Part shown: positions 36,356 to 44,367 of the stretch, piece by piece
How the letters are laid out: every line of letters starts with the position of its first letter
How positions within the stretch are numbered: the first letter of the stretch is position 1
NCBI RefSeq assembly: GCF_036885605.1
Contig: NZ_CP142523.1
Span: 3,224,001-3,288,000 of the forward strand
DNA from: Janthinobacterium sp. TB1-E2
GTDB lineage: Bacteria; Pseudomonadota; Gammaproteobacteria; Burkholderiales; Burkholderiaceae_D
Length of the DNA stretch: 64,000 nt
Direction of reading: 5' to 3'
Notes under the pieces: generated by a model
What the model saw: only the letters and a program-made list of their open reading frames with translations
Database searches by the model: none
What the model was told of the DNA's origin: nothing
Made by a program: the position numbers and the translations under genes

Positions 36356-38682
36356 AGTCTGGCGCTCAATCCAATCTGGAAGCCACGGCCCGGCAAGGGC
36401 GCGATGTATTTCAGTGGAGAATTGTGTGGCCTGGCGTCCTCATCGAGCAGGTTGGTGCCGCTGATGAATACGTCGATGCCGGCAAACGGTGAATTCGGCA
36501 CTTGCAGTGCGCGGCTCACCTGGAAGTTCACCATGGTGTAGCCGTCGAGCGGCACTTCCTCGCTGACACTCTTGCCCAGGTACTTCTGCTTGTCGTACCA
36601 GGTGCTGGAAAGCTTTGCCTTCCACCCCTTGTTTTCCCACAGCACATTCGCGCCATAGCGGTTGGTGGGCATGTTGGGCAGGTAGGCGCCGTCGTTGTGT
36701 GCGCGCAGCTTGTCCGGATTGTCCGCCTTGTTCTTGACCAGGTCGGCAAAGGCGGAGAGGTTCAGCTTGCCGTAGCCGCCAAGCTGAATGAGCTGCGAGG
36801 CGTCGATCTCGAATCCCTTGACCGTCGTATCTGTCTGCTTCCAATATTTTAATGGCAGGCGATTCGCCGTCTGCAGTCCCGAGTGGCCAAGATAGAGATA
36901 GTTCTCGTACTTCATGACGTAGCCGGTGGCGGACAGCTGGAAGCCGCGATTGGCGAATAAGCCCGTAAGCTCGGTATTTCGCGCGCGCTCGGCTTTCAAA
37001 TCCTGGTTGCCTTCTTCCTGGGTCATGATCGAATAGTGGCGGTTGCTCGCATACAACTCATTGACGTCGGGCGCTCTTTCCGACGAGGCATAGCGCACCT
37101 TCGCACCGAACAGCTGGCCCAGCTTGGCCGAGGCCCCCAGGTTATAGCTGTTCAGGCTGAATGACCTGTCCTCGAGTTTGGCATTTTTCGCATTCCTTGA
37201 CGTCTTGAATCCGCTCTGGCGGATGTCGTGCTCGACTTTTTCATGGCGAAAACCCGCATCGAAGGTGGCCCAGCCGGCGTCGAGGCTTTCCTTGACGAAC
37301 AGCGCGCTGCTGGCCGTGCGCGTATCGGGAAGGTAAAGCTGCGGCCCGCTGCCGGTGATGTCGCGGGATTGATGGCTCAGGCCAAGCAAGCCGCTCAAGG
37401 GGCCCGCGCGCCGGTGCGCCAGCAGGAGCTCGGCTTGACTGGTGTCGAAGCGGTAGTCATTCGCCTTTGCCGCTCCCAGGCGTTCTCCCGACGTATTGTT
37501 CAGGCGCGACACGCGCAGCTGCGCGCTTTCCATATACGCGACGGGGTCGCGCAGAGTGGCTTCCAGCGCATATTTATCCTGGCTGATCACGACGCCGACT
37601 GGCAACCCCTCGTCATGGTTGGCCCCGAAAGACTTGTTTTCCATGGAAAAGCCCGGCACGCCATAGTCGCTATTCTTGGTGTCGAGGCTGACGGCCACGT
37701 AGCCGCGATCGAAAAAATAGGTGCTGCCGACGGCAAAGTGGGAATTGCTGGCATGGCTGTTGCCCAGGGTGCCGTGGTAATCGGGTGTCACGTCCTTGTT
37801 GATCTTGTTCTGCACCGTCTTTGGCGTACCGGGCACATAAGCGGGGTTAGGCGGATTGACGTAGGTCTTGCGCTGCCAGACGGATGTCGGCTGATTCGTA
37901 TAAAAGGAAAAATCGCCGTCCGCCCAGTCCGGATTTTCCTTCATGAACTGGTCGATAAACGGTTGCGAAGCCTTGTTGTAGACTTGCTGGATCTTCGCTT
38001 CTTTCTGGCAACTGTCGGCCAAAAAACTATTCACGCCGCCGCTTGAAGGGAACAGCTGGCTGTTGCACACGCCGGCCTTGCTGTTGCCGGGAATATCGTA
38101 ATGTCCGATCTTCTGGAATGACATCTGCAGATTCGTCGAGAAATGTGTGCCATCGTTGAAATTCATGCGCAAGCCTTGCGCGTCGGCATCGTTGAAGCCC
38201 TTGCGCAGCACCAGCTCCAGGTCTTTCTCCTTGCTCTCCATCTTCCTGGAAATGAGGCCGGAATCGACGTCCACGCTGCCGCCGATCGCATTGCCGCCGA
38301 AACGTACGCTGTCGGACGATTTGTTCACGCTCACGCTGCGCGCAAACAGCGGGTCGAACGGGATGTTGATGTCGCCGCTGAGCGCATTCATGCCGAGGAT
38401 GGATTGGCCATCTTCCAGGATTTGCACGCGGCTGCCACTGAGGCTGCGAATCACGGGGGCGCCGGCATTCGGGCCGAAGGCGCTGCTTTGTACGCCCGAG
38501 ACATGCTCGAGCATGCCGCCCAGGGTCCTGTTCTGCGCTTGCGTATTCTCGACCAGCACGACGCTGTCGATGCTGGAAGGCCTGTCTGCCCTGACTTTGA
38601 TGGTTTGCAGTGTGACGTCTTCCGCCGCGTAAGCGAGCGGGGAAGTGGACAGCATGGCAGCTGCGAATACGTGATGGCGCAT
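36352..38682 (-). CDS. TonB-dependent receptor, ZnuD-like
   Basis: A 776-residue outer-membrane receptor. The ATG at 38682 opens a signal peptide (MRHHVFAAAMLSTSPLAYAA); an earlier in-frame start is unlikely. The plug reads GVQSSAFGPNAGAPVIRSLS, RVQILEDGQSILGMNALSGD and FGGNAIGGSVDVDSG, similar to ZnuD (zinc/haem receptor of Neisseria) and related receptors, and the C-terminus (LLDEDARPHNSPLKYIAPLP, then GRGFQIGLSARL) has the ZnuD-type penultimate strand. Zinc is therefore the best guess for the substrate, though haem or another chelate is possible. A PepSY protein gene is upstream on the same strand, and the receptor has its own dyad-flanked promoter. Confidence 0.8.
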   Translation of the reverse strand: MRHHVFAAAMLSTSPLAYAAEDVTLQTIKVRADRPSSIDSVVLVENTQAQNRTLGGMLEHVSGVQSSAFGPNAGAPVIRSLSGSRVQILEDGQSILGMNALSGDINIPFDPLFARSVSVNKSSDSVRFGGNAIGGSVDVDSGLISRKMESKEKDLELVLRKGFNDADAQGLRMNFNDGTHFSTNLQMSFQKIGHYDIPGNSKAGVCNSQLFPSSGGVNSFLADSCQKEAKIQQVYNKASQPFIDQFMKENPDWADGDFSFYTNQPTSVWQRKTYVNPPNPAYVPGTPKTVQNKINKDVTPDYHGTLGNSHASNSHFAVGSTYFFDRGYVAVSLDTKNSDYGVPGFSMENKSFGANHDEGLPVGVVISQDKYALEATLRDPVAYMESAQLRVSRLNNTSGERLGAAKANDYRFDTSQAELLLAHRRAGPLSGLLGLSHQSRDITGSGPQLYLPDTRTASSALFVKESLDAGWATFDAGFRHEKVEHDIRQSGFKTSRNAKNAKLEDRSFSLNSYNLGASAKLGQLFGAKVRYASSERAPDVNELYASNRHYSIMTQEEGNQDLKAERARNTELTGLFANRGFQLSATGYVMKYENYLYLGHSGLQTANRLPLKYWKQTDTTVKGFEIDASQLIQLGGYGKLNLSAFADLVKNKADNPDKLRAHNDGAYLPNMPTNRYGANVLWENKGWKAKLSSTWYDKQKYLGKSVSEEVPLDGYTMVNFQVSRALQVPNSPFAGIDVFISGTNLLDEDARPHNSPLKYIAPLPGRGFQIGLSARL

Positions 38683-38743
38683 AGGACTCTCTAAAAGGCG
38701 GAATGGGATGCTGGCGCTGGACGCAGGCGCAGCGCGAAGTGAT

Positions 38744-38803
38744 AAATGCAATTTAGTTGCAATAATAGCTGGCGCGTCATGTTATTGCAAGTAAACTGCA
38801 TTT
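38744..38803 (-). promoter_or_regulatory. Receptor promoter with two flanking dyads, candidate zinc-type repressor site
   Basis: On the minus strand a sigma70-type promoter is visible: -35 TTGCAA (38785-38790), 17-base spacer, -10 TATTAT (38762-38767). Two 21-base arms, 38744-38764 and 38783-38803, are inverted copies of each other with two mismatches. Each also contains its own TGCAA-N5-TTGCA dyad, perfect in the first arm and with one mismatch in the second. The arms cover the -35 and the -10/start region, so a bound protein would block transcription. Given the ZnuD-like gene, Zur is a candidate, but I cannot confirm the motif. Confidence 0.65.
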
Positions 38804-38967
38804 GGTCGCGCGGAAGGCGCAGCACGGACAGCCGGCATGTGCCGGCTACCGTGTAGCAAAGTGAGGAGGGGGGATGGCCGCTATTATTAGTTGCGCGTTG
38901 CGCGTGTGCGGCGCAGACCGAAGGAGTCCGCCTGCGCCCTCGTGGAGCCGTTGCTTCAGGTGGATTG

Positions 38968-40215
38968 CTAGGGTTTTTTCGCCTGCAGCCGGCGCGAACG
39001 CCGTTTTCTTTCCCAGATGACGATGCCCGTCACCGACAGCATGGCCACCATCACGCCCATGAAGGACATCATGATGCGTCCCGGCATGCCGAGGATGCGG
39101 CCCGAGTGCAAAGGGAATTGCAGTTGCACGAAGACGTCGGCCGCCGTGCCTTCCCATGGCTTGTGCTGGCCGATGATGCTGCCGTCCATGCCGTCGACGT
39201 ACAGGTTTGACAAGCCCATGCCGGCCGCGCCAAATTCATCGGCCGGGTCGAAGAACGAGACGTTGTAGAACGAGTAATTGCCGCCGTAATAAATGCCGCC
39301 GATGGGTGAGGTGATGCCGCGCTGCACGGCCTGCTTTTTGGCGATGGCCACGGCTTGCTCGAAACCGATCGCGGGTGTGATGTAGGTGCCGTATGGCGCC
39401 GGCGTCTGCGTTTCGTACGGGCCCGGCGTGGTGGTCGAGACAAGCGACATGACGGGATAGAACACTTCGCGGTACAGGTTCAGCGAGAACGACGTGAACG
39501 CGACGACGATGATGATGGCCCACACCCACAGGCCGCCCGCGCGGTGCAAATCGAAATTGAGCTTGTAGCCGCCGGCCGCCCAGCGTACCACCCACGATGG
39601 CTTCCAGCGCTGCCACCAGTTGGCGGCGTCGCGGTGGCGCGGCGCCTCGTCCTGCGCGCGCGGGCGCAAGCGGCGCGGCGTGGTCAGATAAAACGCCACC
39701 ATGCTGTCGAGCAACCAGATCAGGGCGACCGTGCCCATCAGCCAGTAGCCCCAGCGGTCCGTGCCCCAGAAGGCGGGCACGTGCAGGCTGTAGTGCAGGT
39801 GGCGCAAGAATGGCATCAGGCTGCGGCGCGACAGGGAAATGGCCGTCGAATCGCGCGTGCCCGTGATCTGCGCCGTGACGGGATCGATGTAGACGGTGTT
39901 GTAGTCGAGCACGAACGGCTTGTTCGTGGCCGGATCGGTGAGCGGGCGCACCATGAAGGCGCCCGCATGGCCTTCTTCCAGGCCCAGGGTCATGTAATTG
40001 ACTTCCACGCGCGGGTCGGCGGCGGCCACTTTTTGCGCCAGCACGAATGGCGGCTGCAGGGGACCGCGGCCCGGCGTTTCCATGATGTCGGCGTTGAGCC
40101 ACTCGTCCAGTTCGTGGTCCCACGACGTGACGGCGCCCGTGAGGCCCGCGACGATGAGGAAGAGGGCGATGGTGAGACCGGCCCAGCGGTGTATGACAGT
40201 CCAGAAAGCGCGCAT
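38968..40215 (-). CDS. PepSY-associated transmembrane protein
   Basis: A 415-residue inner-membrane protein of the PepSY_TM family, often linked to iron-siderophore reduction or uptake. It begins FWTVIHRWAGLTIALFLIVA with the conserved HRWxG, has four membrane helices (first near the start, others at about residues 130-160, 185-215 and the end), PepSY-like periplasmic parts, and ends with a basic tail (WERKRRSRRLQAKKP). The ATG at 40215 is chosen because the family starts just before HRW; upstream in-frame sequence is promoter. It is controlled by a Fur-box promoter and lies upstream of the ZnuD-like receptor. Confidence 0.85.
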   Translation of the reverse strand: MRAFWTVIHRWAGLTIALFLIVAGLTGAVTSWDHELDEWLNADIMETPGRGPLQPPFVLAQKVAAADPRVEVNYMTLGLEEGHAGAFMVRPLTDPATNKPFVLDYNTVYIDPVTAQITGTRDSTAISLSRRSLMPFLRHLHYSLHVPAFWGTDRWGYWLMGTVALIWLLDSMVAFYLTTPRRLRPRAQDEAPRHRDAANWWQRWKPSWVVRWAAGGYKLNFDLHRAGGLWVWAIIIVVAFTSFSLNLYREVFYPVMSLVSTTTPGPYETQTPAPYGTYITPAIGFEQAVAIAKKQAVQRGITSPIGGIYYGGNYSFYNVSFFDPADEFGAAGMGLSNLYVDGMDGSIIGQHKPWEGTAADVFVQLQFPLHSGRILGMPGRIMMSFMGVMVAMLSVTGIVIWERKRRSRRLQAKKP

Positions 40216-40319
40216 GCGGTACAAACCTTCAACATAAAACCGGCTTGTTGCCGCCAGCGGGCGCCACCGGGGCACACAGGGAAAAGCCAAGTATGGGCCA
40301 GGTACAGGCCTGTTATTTT

Positions 40320-40367
40320 GATAATGGGAATCGTTCTCATTATCCGCCGTGGCATGGCGTTTGTCCA
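40320..40367 (-). promoter_or_regulatory. Fur-box promoter of the PepSY gene
   Basis: On the minus strand, -35 TGGACA (40362-40367) and -10 GATAAT (40339-40344) are separated by exactly 17 bases. Overlapping the -10 is a strong Fur-type dyad at 40320-40344, with outer arms GATAATG and CATTATC around a GGAATCGTTCTC centre, matching the classic AATGAGAATnATTCTCATT pattern. Fur with iron would cover the -10 and repress. The start codon is about 105 bases downstream. Confidence 0.8.
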
Positions 40368-40464
40368 GCGCCAATGGTGTTGCCTCGAGTCAAATGGCGC
40401 ATGCTAAGATGCTAGCAAGAAGTTAATTTACATTCCACATGGAAATATTCAAGGTTGAAGCGGC

Positions 40465-41295
40465 ATGCGTATAGAAGATCGGAACAATGTCCGCGTGAAC
40501 GAACGCAGCGGTGCACCGCTGGCGGGCGCGGCAGCCACCATGGTGTTCATGCATGGTTTTGGCTGCGATCAAACCATGTGGCGCTATCTGGAGCCGCTGT
40601 TTCGTCCGCACTACCGCACCGTGCTGTTCGATCTTGTCGGCAGTGGCGCTTCCGACCAGGGCGCCTATGATTTCGATCGCTATGCGCGGCTCGATGCGCA
40701 TGGCGCCGATTTGCGCCGGGTCATCCATGCCGTTGGCGGCGGTCCCGTGATTTGCGTCGGCCATTCCGTCAGCGCCATGAGCGCCTTGCTGGCCACCATC
40801 GCCGAGCCGGACCTGTTCGCCGCGCAAGTCATGCTGGCGCCGTCGCCGTGCTATATCGACGATGCGGCGGCCGGCTACCGTGGCGGCTTCAGCCGTGCCG
40901 ATATCGACGACTTGCTGGATGCCATGGACAGCAATTACCTGGGCTGGTCCGCCGGCATGGCGCCTGCCATCATGGGCGCGCCCGGGCAGCCGGCGCTGGG
41001 AGACGATCTTATGAACAGTTTTTGCCGCACGGATCCGGCCATCGCCCGGCATTTCGCGCAAACCACGTTTTTGTCCGACCACCGCGCCATCTTGCCGCGC
41101 AACAGCACGCCGGCCCTGATCGTGCAATGCAGCGACGACTTCATCGCGCCACCGTCCGTGGGCGAGTACTTGCGCGAGATGCTGCCGCGCAGCAGCCTGC
41201 ACGTGGTCGACAATGTCGGTCATTGCCCGCACATGAGCGCGCCCGATGCCAGCTACCGCGCCATCCGCCGCTTTCTCGACGGCCTGCACCTGTAA
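40465..41295 (+). CDS. RsbQ-like alpha/beta hydrolase
   Basis: A 276-residue alpha/beta-fold hydrolase of the RsbQ/KAI2-type family. The fold motifs are FMHGFGCDQTMWR, FDLVGSGASD and the nucleophile elbow VGHSVSAMSA with Ser101; the acid lies in CSDDFIAP (about Asp225) and the histidine in VGHCPHMSAP (about His253). In Bacillus, RsbQ works with the PAS-containing phosphatase RsbP in energy-stress signalling. Here the stop codon overlaps the start of a PAS-bearing hybrid kinase (TAATG), giving the same hydrolase-PAS partnership with a different output. A small-molecule ligand or substrate is likely but unknown. Confidence 0.88.
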   Translation: MRIEDRNNVRVNERSGAPLAGAAATMVFMHGFGCDQTMWRYLEPLFRPHYRTVLFDLVGSGASDQGAYDFDRYARLDAHGADLRRVIHAVGGGPVICVGHSVSAMSALLATIAEPDLFAAQVMLAPSPCYIDDAAAGYRGGFSRADIDDLLDAMDSNYLGWSAGMAPAIMGAPGQPALGDDLMNSFCRTDPAIARHFAQTTFLSDHRAILPRNSTPALIVQCSDDFIAPPSVGEYLREMLPRSSLHVVDNVGHCPHMSAPDASYRAIRRFLDGLHL

Positions 41296-42842
41296 TGCGC
41301 GACACGATGCCTTCCTTGCCTGATACCAGTACCTTGTTCCAGCACGCGGCCTGCGGCTTGCTGCTGTGCACGGCCGACGGCACCATCGTGCAGGCGAACG
41401 CCACCTTTTGCGGCTGGCTCGGCTATAGCGCCGAGGAATTGCTCGGGAAAAAGAAACTGCAGGACTTGCTGACCATCGGCGGGCGCGTGTTCCACCAGAC
41501 GCACTGGCTGCCGCTGATGCAGGTGCAGGGCAGCGTGTCGGAAATCCTGCTTGACATGCGCCAGCGCCAGGGGCAGTCGATCCCCATGCTGTTCAACGCC
41601 GTGCGCCGCGTGCACGAGGGCGTGCGTTATGACGAGATCGCTGTCTTTGTCGCCAGCGACCGGCGCAAATACGAACAGCAGCTGCAGCTGGCGCGTAAGG
41701 AAGCTGGCGAGCTCAACGAGCAGCTGGCGGCCGCCGACCGGCGCAAGGACGAGTTCCTGGCGACCCTGGCGCACGAGTTGCGCAATCCGCTGGCGCCCAT
41801 GCGCAATGTGCTGGAAGTGCTGCGCCTGGCGCAGCTGGACGACCCGCAGCTGCGCTGGGCCCGTGACGTGCTGGGCCGGCAAGTGGCGCACATGACGCAC
41901 CTGGTCGACGATTTGATGGAAGTGTCGCGCATCACGCAGGGGCGTCTGGAATTGCGCCGCGCCAGCGTGGAGCTGGCGCCCGTGGTGGAAGCGGCCCTGC
42001 ACAGCGTGGCCGAGCTGGCCGGGCAATCGGGCCACGCGGTGCACGTGGAGCAATGGCCGCAAGCCATCTGGCTCGACGCCGACGCCACGCGCCTGGGACA
42101 GATGATCGCCAACTTGCTGACCAACGCCGTCAAGTACACGCCCGCCAACGGCGTCATCGGGCTGGAAGTGGCATGCACGGAAAACGCCGTGCACATTACC
42201 GTGCGCGATTCGGGCATCGGCATCGCGCCCGAGCACCTGGACACGGTGTTCGACATGTTTTCGCAGCTGGAGCCGGCCCTGTCGCGTGCCCAGGGCGGCC
42301 TGGGCATCGGCCTGTCGCTGGTGCGCGGCCTGGCCGAATTGCATGGCGGCAGCATCAGCGCGCACAGCGATGGCGTGGGGCTGGGCAGCACCTTCATTCT
42401 GCGCCTGCCGCTGCCCGCCGTGCCGCTGCAAGCGCCGTCCGAGCCCAACCGCCGCTTGCTGGCCGGCACGCGCGAGGGCAAAGTGCTGGTCATCGACGAC
42501 AGCGCCGACGCGGCCGAAAGCCTGGCACTGGCGCTCGACATCCTCGGCTATGAAGTGCGCACGGCCTACGACGGCCCGGCCGGCATGTCGGCCGCGCAAG
42601 TATTCATGCCGCAAGTCATCCTGCTCGACATCGGCTTGCCGGACATGAATGGCTACGACGTGGCGCGGCTGTTGCGTAGTGAACCCTGCGGCCAGGACGC
42701 CATCCTCGTGGCCGTCACGGGCTGGGGCCAGGACAAGGACCGCCAGATGGCATCCGATGCGGGCTTCGATCTGCACCTGACCAAGCCTGTGGATTTTTAC
42801 GAGCTCGATGCGGTGTTGCAAAAGATGCTGCGGGCGGAGTGA
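41295..42842 (+). CDS. PAS hybrid histidine kinase with receiver domain
   Basis: A 515-residue soluble kinase. Order: PAS domain about residues 10-125 (GLLLCTADGTIVQANATFCG, WLGYSAEELLGK), coiled coil 126-152, HisKA with the phospho-acceptor His160 in FLATLAHELRNPLAPMR, HATPase with IANLLTNAVKYTP, RDSGIGIAPEHLD and GGLGIGLSLVRGLAELHGG, then a receiver domain starting KVLVIDDSADAAESLALAL with the phospho-acceptor near Asp445 (LLDIGLPDMNG). No membrane segment. The ATG at 41295 overlaps the stop of the RsbQ-like gene, so PAS sensing through that hydrolase is a reasonable inference. No separate response regulator is adjacent. Confidence 0.92.
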   Translation: MRDTMPSLPDTSTLFQHAACGLLLCTADGTIVQANATFCGWLGYSAEELLGKKKLQDLLTIGGRVFHQTHWLPLMQVQGSVSEILLDMRQRQGQSIPMLFNAVRRVHEGVRYDEIAVFVASDRRKYEQQLQLARKEAGELNEQLAAADRRKDEFLATLAHELRNPLAPMRNVLEVLRLAQLDDPQLRWARDVLGRQVAHMTHLVDDLMEVSRITQGRLELRRASVELAPVVEAALHSVAELAGQSGHAVHVEQWPQAIWLDADATRLGQMIANLLTNAVKYTPANGVIGLEVACTENAVHITVRDSGIGIAPEHLDTVFDMFSQLEPALSRAQGGLGIGLSLVRGLAELHGGSISAHSDGVGLGSTFILRLPLPAVPLQAPSEPNRRLLAGTREGKVLVIDDSADAAESLALALDILGYEVRTAYDGPAGMSAAQVFMPQVILLDIGLPDMNGYDVARLLRSEPCGQDAILVAVTGWGQDKDRQMASDAGFDLHLTKPVDFYELDAVLQKMLRAE

Positions 42843-42858
42843 GGAGGGCATCAGCAAA

Positions 42859-43386
42859 ATGAAAATCATGGAACAACTGACAGAACTTGAAATCGCCGTT
42901 TTCCAGCTGCGCATGGGTTTCGCCCCGGCGGACCGCTGCGTGGATTGGGCCGTGGAACGCCTGCGTCTGGACCAGGAAGGCGACGACCTGGAGGTCGTGC
43001 TGCTGGCCAGCGCCCGTGGTGTTGAGGAGGTGCTGCCGCTGGCCGACGTGATCATCGAGCGCTACCGGGGCACGCAACGGCTCGATCAGCAATTCCTCGC
43101 TGGCAAATTCATTGTCGAGTTGCGCGCCGCCTATCTGGCAGGGCGGGAAAGCGCGTCTTCGCTCGATGCCATCTTTACCCGCTTGTACCCGGCGCTCGAT
43201 TATCCCGACTGGCTGGTCATGCTGAGCCGCAATTGCGAGTGTGCGACGGACGTGGCCGATTTCGAGCAGCCGTTCGAACTGGAATTCGACTACATCGCAA
43301 GCTTGTGGGCAGAAGCTGGCGATGTCGGCGCCTTTGAGCGGCTGTATGACCGCGAGAGGTCGAACCGGCAGGGCGTGCCTTGCTGA
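42859..43386 (+). CDS. Hypothetical protein, 175 residues
   Basis: I do not recognise this protein. It starts MKIMEQLTELEIAVFQLRMG, is acidic and helical by eye, and has no signal peptide or membrane segment (for example LEVVLLASARGVEEVLPLAD, FELEFDYIASLWAEAGDVGA). A GGAGG sequence lies eleven bases before the ATG. It begins a run of three small same-strand genes after the hybrid kinase and just precedes the HEPN-like gene. Its acidic nature could fit a partner or immunity role, but that is speculation. Confidence 0.6.
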   Translation: MKIMEQLTELEIAVFQLRMGFAPADRCVDWAVERLRLDQEGDDLEVVLLASARGVEEVLPLADVIIERYRGTQRLDQQFLAGKFIVELRAAYLAGRESASSLDAIFTRLYPALDYPDWLVMLSRNCECATDVADFEQPFELEFDYIASLWAEAGDVGAFERLYDRERSNRQGVPC

Positions 43387-43403
43387 AAGGAAGGAGAGCT
43401 GTC

Positions 43404-43889
43404 TTGTTGCCGATACCCGAAGCGGAGTTGAGCGCTGAAGACCTGGAAGATTTTGCCAGCCGCTACCTAGGCAAGCTGTTGTTTGTTTTCTCCCGCATCG
43501 AATTAAATCTGACGCTCAATCTTGTGGTCATGTCTGTCACGGCCACGATGGGCGAGTCAGAAGCGGCATTGTCGAACTGCTACTTTGCCAGAAAACTGGA
43601 TTTTTTCCTGCGCTTCGCCGATGTATTGCATCAGGAGCGCGCCGATTTTCTGCTGGCATGCCATGCGTGGCATGCGGCAGCGAAGTCGATCTGCCTCAAG
43701 CGGAACCGGTTTGCCCACGGCCGCTGGGCCATCCTGCCGTCCACGCAGCAAGTGGTGCACGTGAGCGGTTATCCTGGCGGTCATCAGGACGAAGTACGCT
43801 ATGCACTGGCGGATTTGCGTGCCATTGTGCTGGAGGCGGAAAACGTCCATGCGCAATTGCTTGAACTCATCAACAAGCAACTGTGCTGA
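43404..43889 (+). CDS. HEPN-motif small protein
   Basis: A ~161-residue helical protein. The best start is TTG at 43404, preceded by AAGGAGAG; a TTG at 43380 is an alternative without a clear ribosome site. It contains KRNRFAHGRW at about residues 99-108. Its RNRFAH (about residues 100-105) fits the RNxxxH (Rx4-6H) signature of HEPN domains, which are often ribonucleases or abortive-infection and toxin proteins. Preceding helices (ASRYLGKLLFVFSRIELNLT, FFLRFADVLHQERADF) fit the all-helical fold. No nucleotidyltransferase partner is seen; the flanking small genes are unrecognised. RNase activity is inference. Confidence 0.6.
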   Translation: MLPIPEAELSAEDLEDFASRYLGKLLFVFSRIELNLTLNLVVMSVTATMGESEAALSNCYFARKLDFFLRFADVLHQERADFLLACHAWHAAAKSICLKRNRFAHGRWAILPSTQQVVHVSGYPGGHQDEVRYALADLRAIVLEAENVHAQLLELINKQLC

Positions 43890-43903
43890 TGCATGATTAA
43901 TAT

Positions 43904-44308
43904 ATGAAGAAAATCGATATTTTTATCTGTTCCCACGCCGGGATGCGCGCATGTGCCAGCTGGGAAGATGCCTTCGATGCGTTTCCCGTCACCGGCATCA
44001 CCTTGCCAGGGGAACTGGATTTTGCGTCGCTGGGGCAATTGCTGACCCAGTCGGCAGAACAGGCGCTGCGGCCCCTGAGGATCGAGGGGCGGGACATTCA
44101 CATATTCAATGATGCGATTGCGCAAGCGATAGGCCGGATGGCGGATGACGACTTGCTGGAGCTTGCCGTGGCATGGTCCAGAACGGCGCCATGGGCGGAC
44201 CTGGATGTCCAGCCAATCGACCTGGCCGGATTTCTCCTGGAATTGAAGTCGAGCTGGCATCGCTCTGCCACGCCGGGCAAGGCGCTGTTTGCGTGGGTAG
44301 ACGCCTAA
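43904..44308 (+). CDS. Hypothetical protein, 134 residues
   Basis: I do not recognise it. It starts MKKIDIFICSHAGMRACASW, with a short hydrophobic stretch that is not a convincing signal peptide, and is acidic and mixed alpha/beta. It follows the HEPN-like gene by 14 bases on the same strand and probably shares its transcript. Its stop is 60 bases from the convergent MFS gene. Function unknown. Confidence 0.6.
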   Translation: MKKIDIFICSHAGMRACASWEDAFDAFPVTGITLPGELDFASLGQLLTQSAEQALRPLRIEGRDIHIFNDAIAQAIGRMADDDLLELAVAWSRTAPWADLDVQPIDLAGFLLELKSSWHRSATPGKALFAWVDA

Positions 44309-44367
44309 GGCCGCCGGGCGCTGATGCACCAGCGGCCGCCTGAACAGGCCGCCGCTCATTGAACGGA

